A stretch of DNA of 64,000 bases from Allomuricauda sp. CAU 1633 (GTDB taxonomy: Bacteria > Bacteroidota > Bacteroidia > Flavobacteriales > Flavobacteriaceae). The translations under genes were made by a program, and so were the position numbers. The stretch spans positions 248,001-312,000 of the forward strand of contig NZ_JAFLNE010000002.1 in NCBI RefSeq assembly GCF_017313225.1, given 5' to 3'. The notes below the pieces were generated by a model. The model worked only from the letters and a program-made list of their open reading frames with translations, ran no database searches and was not told the origin of the DNA. Shown here in pieces: positions 7,994-17,180 of the stretch (within the stretch, counting starts at the first letter, position 1; every line of letters starts with the position of its first letter).

Positions 7994-8677
7994 TTAAAGG
8001 TTTTTTAAAATTTCAGCTTTGTAGGATTTGCCCAAGGGTACTGTAAAATCACCAATCTTTGCCGTGTCCTTGTATATACTCCCAATCTTCTTCAATGGAA
8101 CAATGTAGGAGCGATGTGCCCTCACAAATTGGGTTGAAGGTAGTTTTTCCAGCATGCCTTTCATGGTGGCCCGGGCCACAATTTTTTGCCCATTTTCCAA
8201 ATGAATCTTAATATAATCGTCCATAGCCTCGATCAATAGGACATCTTCAAACGCTATATGGTATAATTTTAAATCTGCCCGTATGGAAAAGTGGGTTTTG
8301 TTGCTGCTTTCTCCCATTTCCAAATCCATTTGGATCTTGGCTTTTTCAACTGCTTTCTGAAACCTTTCAAAAGAAAACGGCTTTAATAGATAGTCAATGG
8401 CACTCACATTAAACCCCTCAACGGCATAATGATCATAAGCCGTGGTAAAGATGACCTTAGTTTTTTGTTTTAAGGATTTGTAGAGATCAATTCCATTGAG
8501 TTCCGGCATCCGGATATCAAGAAAGAGAAGGTCAACATCGAATTTGTTCAGATATCGGATAGCTTTACCCTGTTCGGTGAAGACATGAACTAAGTCAATG
8601 TAGTCAATTTGGCCACAGTAGGCCTGAATTACATCCAATGCCAACTCTTCATCGTCCAGTGCAACAGCTCTGATCAT
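7994..8677 (-). CDS. LytTR-family response regulator
   Basis: 227-residue two-domain regulator. The receiver domain (about 1-120) has acidic residues D8 and D9, phospho-acceptor D54 in LFLD, TTAY near 78 and K99 in LLKP. The LytTR DNA-binding domain (about 125-227) includes RAHRSYIVPLKKI. It is phosphorylated by a LytS-type kinase and binds paired direct repeats. Its start overlaps the kinase stop by four bases (ATGA), so the pair is translationally coupled. Two 21-bp-period direct repeats, one before the kinase gene and one before the dioxygenase gene, are its likely targets. Confidence 0.95.
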   Translation of the reverse strand: MIRAVALDDEELALDVIQAYCGQIDYIDLVHVFTEQGKAIRYLNKFDVDLLFLDIRMPELNGIDLYKSLKQKTKVIFTTAYDHYAVEGFNVSAIDYLLKPFSFERFQKAVEKAKIQMDLEMGESSNKTHFSIRADLKLYHIAFEDVLLIEAMDDYIKIHLENGQKIVARATMKGMLEKLPSTQFVRAHRSYIVPLKKIGSIYKDTAKIGDFTVPLGKSYKAEILKNL

Positions 8678-9753
8678 GTAAGTTCTATATAAAGTTTTAC
8701 GGCGTAGAAATCCTGTCTATGGTCAATGTCCAATCTATGCTTGTTGGGATAGAAATAATCCAGTCGTTTTTTGGTATTTCTATTTCCTTCTGTAGTTTGC
8801 TCCAAAAGACCGTTCTGCTTTACCGTTATTCTGTTTTCCACATGAAGCTCCACACCTTTGCTATCAATAGTAATAAAAATACTGATTTTGGAAGGTACAT
8901 CAGGATTTATCCCATATTTAAAGGCATTTTCAACATAGTTCACCAAAATTATTGGGGCGATTCGTTTGTTACTGGGATTTCCTTTGACTTCAAAAACAAA
9001 GTCGGTATGCTTTCCCATCCTCATTTTTTGAAGATCGATATAGTCCGAGATATATTGGATTTCATATTCCAGCGGAACTTTTTCGGAATCACTTTCCGTG
9101 ACCACATAGCGCATCATTTCAGAAAGTTTTAAAACAGCTGAAGGGGCTTGATCCGATTTTTTTAGGGTAAGGGCATAAATACTGTTCAAAGTATTGAACA
9201 AAAAATGCGGGTTAATCTGCGCTTTGAGATAATTGACCTCTGCCCTTAGCTTTTCATTGCTCATTTCCTTTAAACGGTTGTCAAGCCTTAGCAGCATGGA
9301 TAAAATGGTAACGGTTACAAACTGAACCAAAAACGAATCCCTAAGTTTAAACACGTTTATGGGAGGCTGCTTTCGGTTAAAATCTTCGGGCATTTTAAAC
9401 TCTGGCCCTGGAGGTGGCATCCCCTCAATATTCTTAGGCGAGGGCACATTGGAATTTGGGGAAAAGTCTTGGGCCTTGAACAAAAGGTCTGGTATATACG
9501 TAATGATTCCAAAACATACCAATAAAATTATAATGTACAGTACATGGCGTTTTTTGGTGTAGAATTCAGGAACCAACCAGTAGTAGTTGATGTAATAAAA
9601 AATGAGCAGTAATAGATAGCCCAAAAAATTTTGCCGGAAACCGCCCGCCCGAACCATTTCGCTGAATGAGTTAAAATCTGGAGAGGTTAGAATGGGAATA
9701 CTGAGCAGGCCCATCCCAATGAGTAGGTTAATCCAAAGATCTCTATTTTTCAA
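8674..9753 (-). CDS. LytS-type sensor histidine kinase
   Basis: 359-residue membrane sensor kinase. About four membrane segments (around 8-24, 41-60, 70-90 and 139-155) are followed by a His_kinase domain: phospho-acceptor H183 in QINPHFLFNTLN and the ATP-lid asparagine box VNYVENAFKYG near 270. Between the third and fourth segments is a Pro-rich loop (about 95-130). It appears to start at TTG (9751-9753): this gives a good N-terminus, and the next in-frame ATG (codon 14) would cut into the first membrane segment. It overlaps the response regulator. No sensory domain is recognisable, so the signal is unknown. A LytTR-type operator lies 59-89 bp upstream, implying autoregulation. Confidence 0.92.
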   Translation of the reverse strand: MKNRDLWINLLIGMGLLSIPILTSPDFNSFSEMVRAGGFRQNFLGYLLLLIFYYINYYWLVPEFYTKKRHVLYIIILLVCFGIITYIPDLLFKAQDFSPNSNVPSPKNIEGMPPPGPEFKMPEDFNRKQPPINVFKLRDSFLVQFVTVTILSMLLRLDNRLKEMSNEKLRAEVNYLKAQINPHFLFNTLNSIYALTLKKSDQAPSAVLKLSEMMRYVVTESDSEKVPLEYEIQYISDYIDLQKMRMGKHTDFVFEVKGNPSNKRIAPIILVNYVENAFKYGINPDVPSKISIFITIDSKGVELHVENRITVKQNGLLEQTTEGNRNTKKRLDYFYPNKHRLDIDHRQDFYAVKLYIELT

Positions 9754-9775
9754 GGCAATAGTTTAGAAGTTTGGC

Positions 9776-9783
9776 TAAAACTA
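9776..9783 (-). promoter_or_regulatory. -7-like element of the lytS/lytTR operon
   Basis: Minus-strand TAGTTTTA within CATAGTTTTA, identical to the element upstream of the dioxygenase gene. It lies 22 nt before the TTG start and 28 bp from the direct-repeat operator. Confidence 0.5.
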
Positions 9784-9811
9784 TGTAAATCAGCACAAAA
9801 GCTTAAAAAAA

Positions 9812-9842
9812 TTGAGGTGAAGACACCTAAAATTGAGGTAAA
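9812..9842. promoter_or_regulatory. LytTR-type direct-repeat operator, kinase operon
   Basis: TTGAGGTGAA (9812-9821) and TTGAGGTAAA (9833-9842), again 21 bp start to start. It contains an internal short dyad AGGTG...CACCT. Same repeat, period and distance to the -7-like element as at 7950-7980. Confidence 0.7.
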
Positions 9843-9868
9843 TGAACCTCTTAAAGACAACATTTTTG

Positions 9869-10552
9869 CTACATGGCCTTTTGGATGACCTCAAATACTT
9901 TGCTATCGTCACATTTTAAGGTTTTGTGCGGGTATTTTAAAATGAGCGCATAATCGTGAGTAGCCATTACAATGGTACGTCCATTTTGGTTGATGTCCTG
10001 TAATACTTTCATGACTTCCACACTGGTCTGCGGATCCAAATTTCCGGTAGGCTCATCGGCTAGAATGAGTTCTGGGTCGTTCAGCAGGGCACGAGCTATG
10101 GCAATCCGTTGCTGTTCTCCTCCAGAGAGTTCGTGCGGGAATTTAAAACCTTTGGTTTTCATGCCTACCTTGGTCAATACTTCCTCAATTTTTGAGTCCA
10201 TTTTGGAATCATCCGTCCATCCTGTGGCCTTAAGCACAAAACGGAGGTTGTTGTTGACATTTCGGTCTGGCAATAATTTAAAATCCTGGAAGACGATGCC
10301 CAGTTTCCTTCGTAAAAAGGGGATGTCCTTTTCTTGGAGTTTTTTTAGGTCGAAATCCACTACTGTGGCGTCGCCTTGTTTTAGTGGGATATCGGCATAG
10401 AGGGTTTTCATAAAACTACTTTTACCGCTACCAGTCTTTCCAATGATATACACAAATTCGCCTTTCTTTACTTCCAGATTGACATCCTTCAAAACAAGGT
10501 TCTCATTTTGAAATACGGCAACATCCTGTAATTTTACAATGGTCTCGGGCAT
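9869..10552 (-). CDS. ftsE: Cell-division ATP-binding protein FtsE
   Basis: ATPase partner of FtsX at the inner membrane, which controls peptidoglycan hydrolases at division. 227 residues, normal for FtsE. Walker [10 protein letters not shown] is at 38-46, the Q-loop VFQDFKLLP near 88, LSGGEQQR at 142-149 and Walker [14 protein letters not shown] from 162. The Q-loop sequence FKLLPDRNV is characteristic of FtsE within the MacB/LolD superfamily. No ftsX is next to it; it stands alone between the two-component operon and a divergent TPR gene. Confidence 0.9.
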   Translation of the reverse strand: MPETIVKLQDVAVFQNENLVLKDVNLEVKKGEFVYIIGKTGSGKSSFMKTLYADIPLKQGDATVVDFDLKKLQEKDIPFLRRKLGIVFQDFKLLPDRNVNNNLRFVLKATGWTDDSKMDSKIEEVLTKVGMKTKGFKFPHELSGGEQQRIAIARALLNDPELILADEPTGNLDPQTSVEVMKVLQDINQNGRTIVMATHDYALILKYPHKTLKCDDSKVFEVIQKAM

Positions 10553-10698
10553 AATATCACTTTGAGTGAATAAAAGTACTAAGTTCTGAAATTATGGATG
10601 ATTTTGCAGGTATAATTGCAAGATCTTACTTTAAAAATATACTTTGGCTTAAATTTTGACGTTATGGTAAAAGTCAGTCGAGAACAGCGTAGAACACT

Positions 10699-13600
10699 AT
10701 GAATCGAAAAAACCTCCTATTGTTTCCCATGATTTTGGGAACTTTTTTTGTGCTCCCTGCACAAGAAACCAAAATATATACCCACGAAAATAAAGCGTAT
10801 CAAGATGCCTTGGCCCTGTACAACAACGAACAGTACCAAGCCGCCCAAACCATTTTTGAAAACGTAAAGTCTTCCACAGCGGATTATGAGACTGAGGCCA
10901 ATAGTGCTTACTATGCTGCCAATGCCGCCATTCGATTGAACCAGCGTGGAGCCGATAAAATGATGGAGGATTTTGTGGATCGCTATCCTACGTCAACCAA
11001 ACGGAATTCCGCTTTTTTGGATGTGGCCGATTACTATTTTGAGACCGGAAAATACCCTTACGCCCTAAAATGGTATAAAAAGGTGGATGAATCCTCGATG
11101 TCCTATTCTGATCAGCAACGTTTTAATTTCAATAATGGATACGCGCTCTACGCTTCCAAACGGCCCAAGGAGGCAGAGCGATACCTGAACAAGGTAAGCA
11201 CATCGCAGAAATATGGCTCGCAAGCCAAATATTATTTGGGATACATCGCTTACGAACAGGATGATTACGACCAAGCTAGCGCTCGGTTCGACCAAATAAC
11301 AGACCCAAACTTGCTCAATGAAAAGCTTTCCTATTATCAAGCTGATTTGAATTTTAAGCTGGGAAATTTTGAGGAGGCTATTGCTATGGCAGAAAAGCAA
11401 ATGGCAAAATCGGACCGCAATGAGCAATCCGAACTCAATAAAATTATTGGTGAAAGCTACTTCAACCTAGAACAGTATGACAAGGCCATCCCGTATTTGG
11501 AAAAATACCGAGGCAAGCGTGGGCGAATGAACAATACGGATTATTACCTGTTGGGGTACAGCCATTACAAGCAGGGCGATTACCAAGCAGCCATTCAGCA
11601 ATTCAATAAAATTATTGGGGAAACGAACAGTGTCTCCCAAAACGCGTATTATCATTTGGCGGAGTGCTATTTAAAATTGGATAAAAAATCCGAGGCGCTC
11701 AATGCGTTCCGAAATGCATCACAGATGGATTTCAGCCCAGAAATCCAAAAAGATGCGTGGTTGAACTATGCCCGGTTGAGTTACGAAATTGGAAATGCCT
11801 ATGAGCCCGTACCGCAGGTTTTGACCTCCTATCTTGAAAAATATCCGAAGGATGACCACCAATTGGAAATCCAAGAACTTTTGGTGGATTCCTATATCAC
11901 CTCCAAGAATTTTGAGGGTGCCATGCAACTATTGGAGGAAAACAAAAATTACGCCAGCAAGGAAACCTATCAAAAAGTGGCCTACTACAGAGGTGTTGAA
12001 CTTTTTATAGATGGCGATTATGAAGCGGCGGTGGAGCGTTTTACCAAATCACTGAAAAGTGCGGACAACAAAGCTTTTGAGGCTCGAACGCTATATTGGA
12101 AGGGAGAGGCGGAGTATCGTTTAAACCGATTTGAAGAGGCCTTGGTAGATTTTGTGAAATTTCAACAACTTCCCGCTGCCCGTTCCATGAATGAATACGA
12201 AGAACTGGATTACAATTTGGGCTATTGCTATTTTAAGCTGAAGGATTACAATAACGCTATCGCCTATTTCAAAAATGTGGTCAATTCCAGTGCTTTGGAT
12301 GACCAACGAAAGAACGATGGGTATCTGCGATTGGGGGACAGCTATTTTGTGACCAGCAAATACCAATTGGCCATGCGGGCGTATGACGAATCGTCCAAAA
12401 TGAATGGTCCGGAGCGGGATTATGCCGCATTCCAAAAAACATTGTGTAATGGATTTTTGGGGAACAGTTCTGCTAAAATCGATGGGTTGAATGAATTTTT
12501 GACCATGTACCCTACTTCATCACTACGTGATGATGCCCTTTTTGAATTGGGAAATTCATACGTAACAGGAAATCAGGAAGCCAGAGGATTACAAACCTAT
12601 GACCGTTTAATTGAGGAATATCCAACGAGCAAGTTTGCACCGCGAGGGATGTTGCGGCAAGGGTTGGTGCACTACAATGCCAGCCGAAACAACGAAGCTT
12701 TGGACAAACTCAAGTTAGTGGTGCAAAAATACCCCAATACCCAAGAGGCCAAGCAGGCCGTTGCAACCGCCAAATTGGTCTATGTGGATGAAGGTCGCGT
12801 GAGCGAATATGCCGCTTGGGCCCGTAATCTCGATTTTGTTGAGGTCACCGATACCGAACTGGATAATGCCAGTTTTGAATCTGCGGACCGAAAATATGTG
12901 GAAGGGAAAACTGAGGCTGCTATTAAGGGCTATGAGGATTACCTCAAAGAATTTCCCAATGGATTGCATGCCCAAAATGCCAACTTTTCTTTAGCTCAGC
13001 TCTATTTTTCCAAGGGAGAAAAGGACAAGGCCCTCCCCAAATATCAGGCCGTGGCCAATGGGGGTACTGGAGAATACACCGAACAGGCGTTGACACGTGT
13101 CTGCGAAATTTATGTGGAAAAGCAAGATTATCAGAGTGCCATTCCCTATTTGAAAAAATTGGAAAGTACAGCTGATATTTCAGAGAACCGCACGTTTGCC
13201 CAATCTAATTTGATGAAAGGGTATTACGGCCAAAAAGAGTATAGTCAGACCATTGCCTACGCTGAAAAAGTTTTAAAGGCTCCAAAAATTGATGACCGCA
13301 TCAAGAGCGATGCACAGATTATGATTGCACGCTCGGCAATCGCAACCGACAATGAGGCATTGGCAAAAACGGCCTATCAAGATGTGAAGAAAATTGCGAC
13401 GGGTGAACTTGCTGCCGAGGCTTGGTACTATGATGCCTATTTTAAAAATCAAGATGGGAATTATGAAGCGTCCAATACCTCCGTTCAAAAATTGGCGAAG
13501 GATTATTCAGCCTACAAAGAGTGGGGTGGAAAGGGACTCGTGATTATGGCCAAAAACTTTCACAATTTGGGCGATGCCTTCCAAGCTACCTACATTCTGG

Positions 13601-13722
13601 AAAGCGTGATTTCCAACTTTTCCGAGTTTGATGAGATTGTAACGGAGGCTAGGGCTGAATTGGCACGGATAAAAGCCAAGGAAGCGGAAAGCAATTCATC
13701 GGTCAACCCTGATGAAAACTAA
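10699..13722 (+). CDS. Large periplasmic TPR-repeat protein
   Basis: 1007 residues. A signal peptide (cleavage near LPAQE, about residue 22) is followed by tetratricopeptide-type helical repeats along almost the whole length, with many A-x-Y-x-L-G and Y-x-x-A-I-x-x-F units such as YYLGYIAYEQDDYDQAS and YDKAIPYLEKY. TPR arrays of this kind are protein-protein scaffolds. It overlaps the next gene, a beta-barrel protein, by 11 bases, so the two are translationally coupled and probably form a periplasm/outer-membrane pair. I recall TPR plus barrel-protein pairs near ftsE in other Bacteroidota, but the function is not known to me. Confidence 0.85.
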   Translation: MNRKNLLLFPMILGTFFVLPAQETKIYTHENKAYQDALALYNNEQYQAAQTIFENVKSSTADYETEANSAYYAANAAIRLNQRGADKMMEDFVDRYPTSTKRNSAFLDVADYYFETGKYPYALKWYKKVDESSMSYSDQQRFNFNNGYALYASKRPKEAERYLNKVSTSQKYGSQAKYYLGYIAYEQDDYDQASARFDQITDPNLLNEKLSYYQADLNFKLGNFEEAIAMAEKQMAKSDRNEQSELNKIIGESYFNLEQYDKAIPYLEKYRGKRGRMNNTDYYLLGYSHYKQGDYQAAIQQFNKIIGETNSVSQNAYYHLAECYLKLDKKSEALNAFRNASQMDFSPEIQKDAWLNYARLSYEIGNAYEPVPQVLTSYLEKYPKDDHQLEIQELLVDSYITSKNFEGAMQLLEENKNYASKETYQKVAYYRGVELFIDGDYEAAVERFTKSLKSADNKAFEARTLYWKGEAEYRLNRFEEALVDFVKFQQLPAARSMNEYEELDYNLGYCYFKLKDYNNAIAYFKNVVNSSALDDQRKNDGYLRLGDSYFVTSKYQLAMRAYDESSKMNGPERDYAAFQKTLCNGFLGNSSAKIDGLNEFLTMYPTSSLRDDALFELGNSYVTGNQEARGLQTYDRLIEEYPTSKFAPRGMLRQGLVHYNASRNNEALDKLKLVVQKYPNTQEAKQAVATAKLVYVDEGRVSEYAAWARNLDFVEVTDTELDNASFESADRKYVEGKTEAAIKGYEDYLKEFPNGLHAQNANFSLAQLYFSKGEKDKALPKYQAVANGGTGEYTEQALTRVCEIYVEKQDYQSAIPYLKKLESTADISENRTFAQSNLMKGYYGQKEYSQTIAYAEKVLKAPKIDDRIKSDAQIMIARSAIATDNEALAKTAYQDVKKIATGELAAEAWYYDAYFKNQDGNYEASNTSVQKLAKDYSAYKEWGGKGLVIMAKNFHNLGDAFQATYILESVISNFSEFDEIVTEARAELARIKAKEAESNSSVNPDEN

Positions 13723-15481
13723 ATCGAGACACAGCATGCAAAAGAGAACCTATATATTTTCAACACTTTTTTTGAGCCTTTGCGGAGCCCTTTTAGCGCA
13801 GGAAACCGACAACATTGGTACTGAAACGGTAACGGTGGTAAAACCGTATTCCCCTACCGTTTCGGATGCCTTTAAGATAAAATCGGCACCCAGTCTCAAC
13901 GACTCCATTGTGCTTCAAAAAAAAGACATCAACTATAACATATTTTCCGTTCCCGTGGCTTCAACCTTTACCCCGGCCAAAGGAAAGGCTTCCGGGGTGG
14001 AGCGAACGCCGCCACCTACCTTGTACAATTCGTATGCTTCGGTAGGATTGGGCAATTACAACAATGCCTTGGTGGATTTTTACACCAGCCGCGAGTTTAA
14101 TCGGGGAGAGGATCTGTTGGATTTTGGTCTTACCCACCATTCGTCACGTGGAGATATTGATTCAACCCCTCTAGACACGGAGTTTTATAACACCAAACTG
14201 GACGCTTCGTATGCCAAGAAGGACCGCTACATGGATTGGGGCGCCAGCATTGGGCTTCAACATCAGCTGTATAATTGGTATGGTATTCCCAACAATACCT
14301 TTGGGGAGGATGTCATCAACGCAATGGATGAGCAGCAAAACTATTTTAATGCTGAGGCCAAAGCGCATTTGAGCACGGAAGATTCTTTCTTTAAAAACGG
14401 CAACATTTTGTTGCGTCGGTTTTGGGATGCCACAGAATCTGCTGAGAATAGGGTAGTACTTAATCCTACCATAGAACTGCCTATCACTGAAGAGCTAATC
14501 ACTATTGGTGTGAAGTTGGACTATGTGGGCGGGAACTTTCAAAATGGTTCGGTCAATAGTATCGTCAACGAAGGTGAAATCAACTACAGCCATTTTCAGG
14601 CAGGGGTAAATCCCAGTTTGTTGATTCTTCGGGATGATTTGACCATAAACCTTGGTGCTAATTTTGTCTATGGGATGGATACGGAGAACAGCAACAGTAA
14701 CTTTTATATTTATCCAGATGTTACCGCATCATACCGATTATTGGATGAAAATGTCATCGCCTACGGCGGAATAGAGGGTGAATTGAAGCAAAACTCCTAC
14801 TATGATTTTGTGGATGAAAATCCGTATGTATCGCCAACCTTGGATATTATGCCTACCGACCAGCAGTACGAAGGCTATTTGGGGCTGAAAGGTCAGTTGA
14901 CTTCCAATGTAGGGTACAATATCAAAGGTTCCTATACCGCCGACAATAGAAAACCCTTGTTTATTCATAACCCCACCAATATTTTCAGGGATGACGAAAA
15001 GAGCTATTATTACGGCAATTCCTTTCAGGTGTTTTATGATGACGTAAAAACGCTGGGCATTTTTGGAGAAATCAATGTGGATGTCAACCGAAACTTTGCA
15101 CTTGGAGTAAATGCTGAGTTTTATGACTATGATACCGAGACGGATAATCCAGCTTGGAACTTGCCCACCATAAAAGGTTCCGTATTTATGGATTATCAGA
15201 TTAATGACCAATGGTATATGGGTGCCAATTTGTTCTATGTGGGGGAAAGGGATGATTTGTTATCTCAAATTGCCACAATTGATTCGCCTTTGGAATTTCA
15301 ACAAGTGACATTGGATGGTTTTTTTGATGTCAATGCCCATGTGGGGTACCACTTCAATGAGCAGCTCTCCATTTTTATAAAAGCAAGCAACATTGCCAAC
15401 AACGATTACCAACGTTGGGCCAATTTTAGAGTGCAGGGATTTCAAGCTTTAGCGGGGGTTTCTTATAAGTTTGACTTCTAA
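13712..15481 (+). CDS. Outer-membrane beta-barrel protein, TonB-receptor-like
   Basis: 589 residues. Signal peptide to about GALLAQ, then an N-terminal segment with ETVTVVKPYSPTVSDAFK that resembles a TonB-box region, then barrel-like strands rich in aromatic residues ending in GVSYKFDF with the terminal aromatic typical of outer-membrane proteins. At under 600 residues it is shorter than true TonB-dependent transporters and shows no clear plug domain. The ATG at 13712 overlaps the TPR gene stop; an alternative ATG at 13736 would give a more usual signal peptide. Most likely it works with the upstream TPR protein; substrate or role unknown. Confidence 0.8.
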   Translation: MKTKSRHSMQKRTYIFSTLFLSLCGALLAQETDNIGTETVTVVKPYSPTVSDAFKIKSAPSLNDSIVLQKKDINYNIFSVPVASTFTPAKGKASGVERTPPPTLYNSYASVGLGNYNNALVDFYTSREFNRGEDLLDFGLTHHSSRGDIDSTPLDTEFYNTKLDASYAKKDRYMDWGASIGLQHQLYNWYGIPNNTFGEDVINAMDEQQNYFNAEAKAHLSTEDSFFKNGNILLRRFWDATESAENRVVLNPTIELPITEELITIGVKLDYVGGNFQNGSVNSIVNEGEINYSHFQAGVNPSLLILRDDLTINLGANFVYGMDTENSNSNFYIYPDVTASYRLLDENVIAYGGIEGELKQNSYYDFVDENPYVSPTLDIMPTDQQYEGYLGLKGQLTSNVGYNIKGSYTADNRKPLFIHNPTNIFRDDEKSYYYGNSFQVFYDDVKTLGIFGEINVDVNRNFALGVNAEFYDYDTETDNPAWNLPTIKGSVFMDYQINDQWYMGANLFYVGERDDLLSQIATIDSPLEFQQVTLDGFFDVNAHVGYHFNEQLSIFIKASNIANNDYQRWANFRVQGFQALAGVSYKFDF

Positions 15482-15586
15482 ATCCTGTAGGATATTACGC
15501 AATAAAATGTTAAAAAGGGCGTTTTAAACCCCCTGCCAGTATGTTTTTTTTAATTCGTATTGGTGGTTCCAAACGAATTGGAAATC

Positions 15587-16681
15587 ATGTTGTTGCGATT
15601 CTTTTACATAGTGTCAAGCCTCACGGTCGCATTGTTTTGTGCGAATCTTCAATCCCAAAATTTGGTTCAGAATGGAGGGTTTGAGGATTACCTTGAATGC
15701 CCTGTTAAAATGAGTAATCTTAACAAGGATGCAAAGCATTGGAGTGCCCCAACTTTAGGCACAACCGACTACTTTAACGAGTGTAGTAGGACCAAATTGG
15801 GAATCCCCATGAACTTTAAGGGGAAGCAAGAACCTTTTGAGGGAGCGGCCTACGCCGGATTATACTTATTTGCCCCACATGATTATCGGGAATACATTCA
15901 GGTTCCTTTGACCGAGACTTTGGAAAAAGGGCATCGGTACAAACTGAAACTTTCGTTGAGTCTAGCTGAAAAATCAGATGGAGCCGTAATGGATATCGGA
16001 GCGGTATTTTCAGAAAAACCATTGTCCATCCATACCAAAAGACAGCTCTCCCATGCAGCATTAACGTCACAGAGCATCCAAACCACTCATATAAAACAGT
16101 TCCCAGCATCAGCATTTTATGAAAACAAGGAAAAGTGGATGCAATTGAGTCTGGATATTGTGGCCAAAGGTTTTGAAAATCAATTGATCCTGGGCAATTT
16201 TATGAGCAATGCCGGTACGCACTACATGGATTTTAAAGACCCATCTCCAAGGGCAGAGGGCTATTCCTACTATTATATAGACGATATTTCACTGACCTAT
16301 TTGGGGCCGGAGTACAAACCCAACGAAGTGTATGTGTTGGATCACGTCAATTTTAATTTTGACCGTTTCGATTTACAGCCCAAAGCCAAGCAAAGTCTTA
16401 AGGATGTTTTTGAATACCTCAAGAAAAACCCCAATTTAAAGGTTTCCATCAGTGGACATACTGATGATTTGGGTTCAGACGATTACAACGATGTACTTTC
16501 TAGGGAAAGAGCCAGTTCCGTGGCTAAGTATCTCATGGGATTGGGGTTGGAGAAAAATCGCATCACTTCAAAAGGATATGGGGATAAAGTTCCCTTGGAT
16601 AGCGCCCAAACCGATCAGGCCCGAAGAAAAAACCGTAGGGTAGAGTTTGTGATGACCGAGTTTGAAGATGATAATGATTAG
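15587..16681 (+). CDS. OmpA-domain outer-membrane protein, copy 1
   Basis: 364 residues from the ATG at 15587; a TTG 27 bases upstream is in frame but gives a poor signal peptide. Signal peptide to about NLQSQ. The N-terminal region (about 25-245) starts NLVQNGGFEDYLECP, a galactose-binding-like beta-sandwich opening. The C-terminal OmpA peptidoglycan-binding domain (about 260-360) has FNFDRFDLQPKAK, SGHTDDLGSDDYN and KNRRVEFVM. It probably links the outer membrane to the cell wall. Copy 2 at 17181 is a clear paralog with the same architecture. Unlike classical OmpA, no barrel is seen. Confidence 0.85.
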   Translation: MLLRFFYIVSSLTVALFCANLQSQNLVQNGGFEDYLECPVKMSNLNKDAKHWSAPTLGTTDYFNECSRTKLGIPMNFKGKQEPFEGAAYAGLYLFAPHDYREYIQVPLTETLEKGHRYKLKLSLSLAEKSDGAVMDIGAVFSEKPLSIHTKRQLSHAALTSQSIQTTHIKQFPASAFYENKEKWMQLSLDIVAKGFENQLILGNFMSNAGTHYMDFKDPSPRAEGYSYYYIDDISLTYLGPEYKPNEVYVLDHVNFNFDRFDLQPKAKQSLKDVFEYLKKNPNLKVSISGHTDDLGSDDYNDVLSRERASSVAKYLMGLGLEKNRITSKGYGDKVPLDSAQTDQARRKNRRVEFVMTEFEDDND

Positions 16682-16694
16682 TGCTGAGGTGTAA

Positions 16695-17018
16695 CTATTG
16701 CCCTTCCAATAGTTTTCTCAGTTCCTCATCGTACTGCAATACAATTTCTCCCGCACTGCCACCACTTAAAACAAAGTAAGATTCGGTTTTGTAGCCTTTG
16801 GAGCTAATGTTTAACTTCCAATGAAAATCCTTGTCACTCTCAATGGAAAAATTGCCATCGAAGTCTGTGTAGGTAGCTTCGTTGGTATCGTTGATTTCTA
16901 CACTGGCGAAATAAATGGGGAGGCCCAATTCATCAATAATTTTACCGGAAACTACATTTTGACCCATTCCAAGACAAGGGAATGAGAATAGTACCAGCAT
17001 AAAGATTACTATCCGCAT
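16695..17018 (-). CDS. Small secreted carboxypeptidase-D-like domain protein
   Basis: 107 residues from the ATG at 17018; a GTG 39 bases upstream is in frame but leaves the signal sequence internal. Signal peptide MRIVIFMLVLFSFPCLGMGQ, then a single CarboxypepD_reg-like beta-sandwich: VVSGKIIDELGLPIYFASVE, TDFDGNFSIES and ISSKGYKTESY. The fold is common as the N-terminal part of Bacteroidota receptors; here it stands alone. It lies on the opposite strand between the two OmpA-domain paralogs, 13 bp from the end of the first. Confidence 0.75.
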   Translation of the reverse strand: MRIVIFMLVLFSFPCLGMGQNVVSGKIIDELGLPIYFASVEINDTNEATYTDFDGNFSIESDKDFHWKLNISSKGYKTESYFVLSGGSAGEIVLQYDEELRKLLEGQ

Positions 17019-17180
17019 TACAGTAAGATTTGGACTATAGTAACGTTTCCTATCCACATTTAGTATGGAAAAACAGCAATGAAATGTAAAAGCATGGGTT
17101 GTAAAAATCAGATAGACAGCAATATAAGATAAAAATATACGTTCTTAGGAGAACGGGAACCTAGCTAAACAAAGTTTAAA

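Noticed and set aside
15560-15586. Upstream TTG start for the first OmpA-domain gene
   Set aside because: It would add nine residues before the signal peptide; the ATG at 15587 gives a regular signal.
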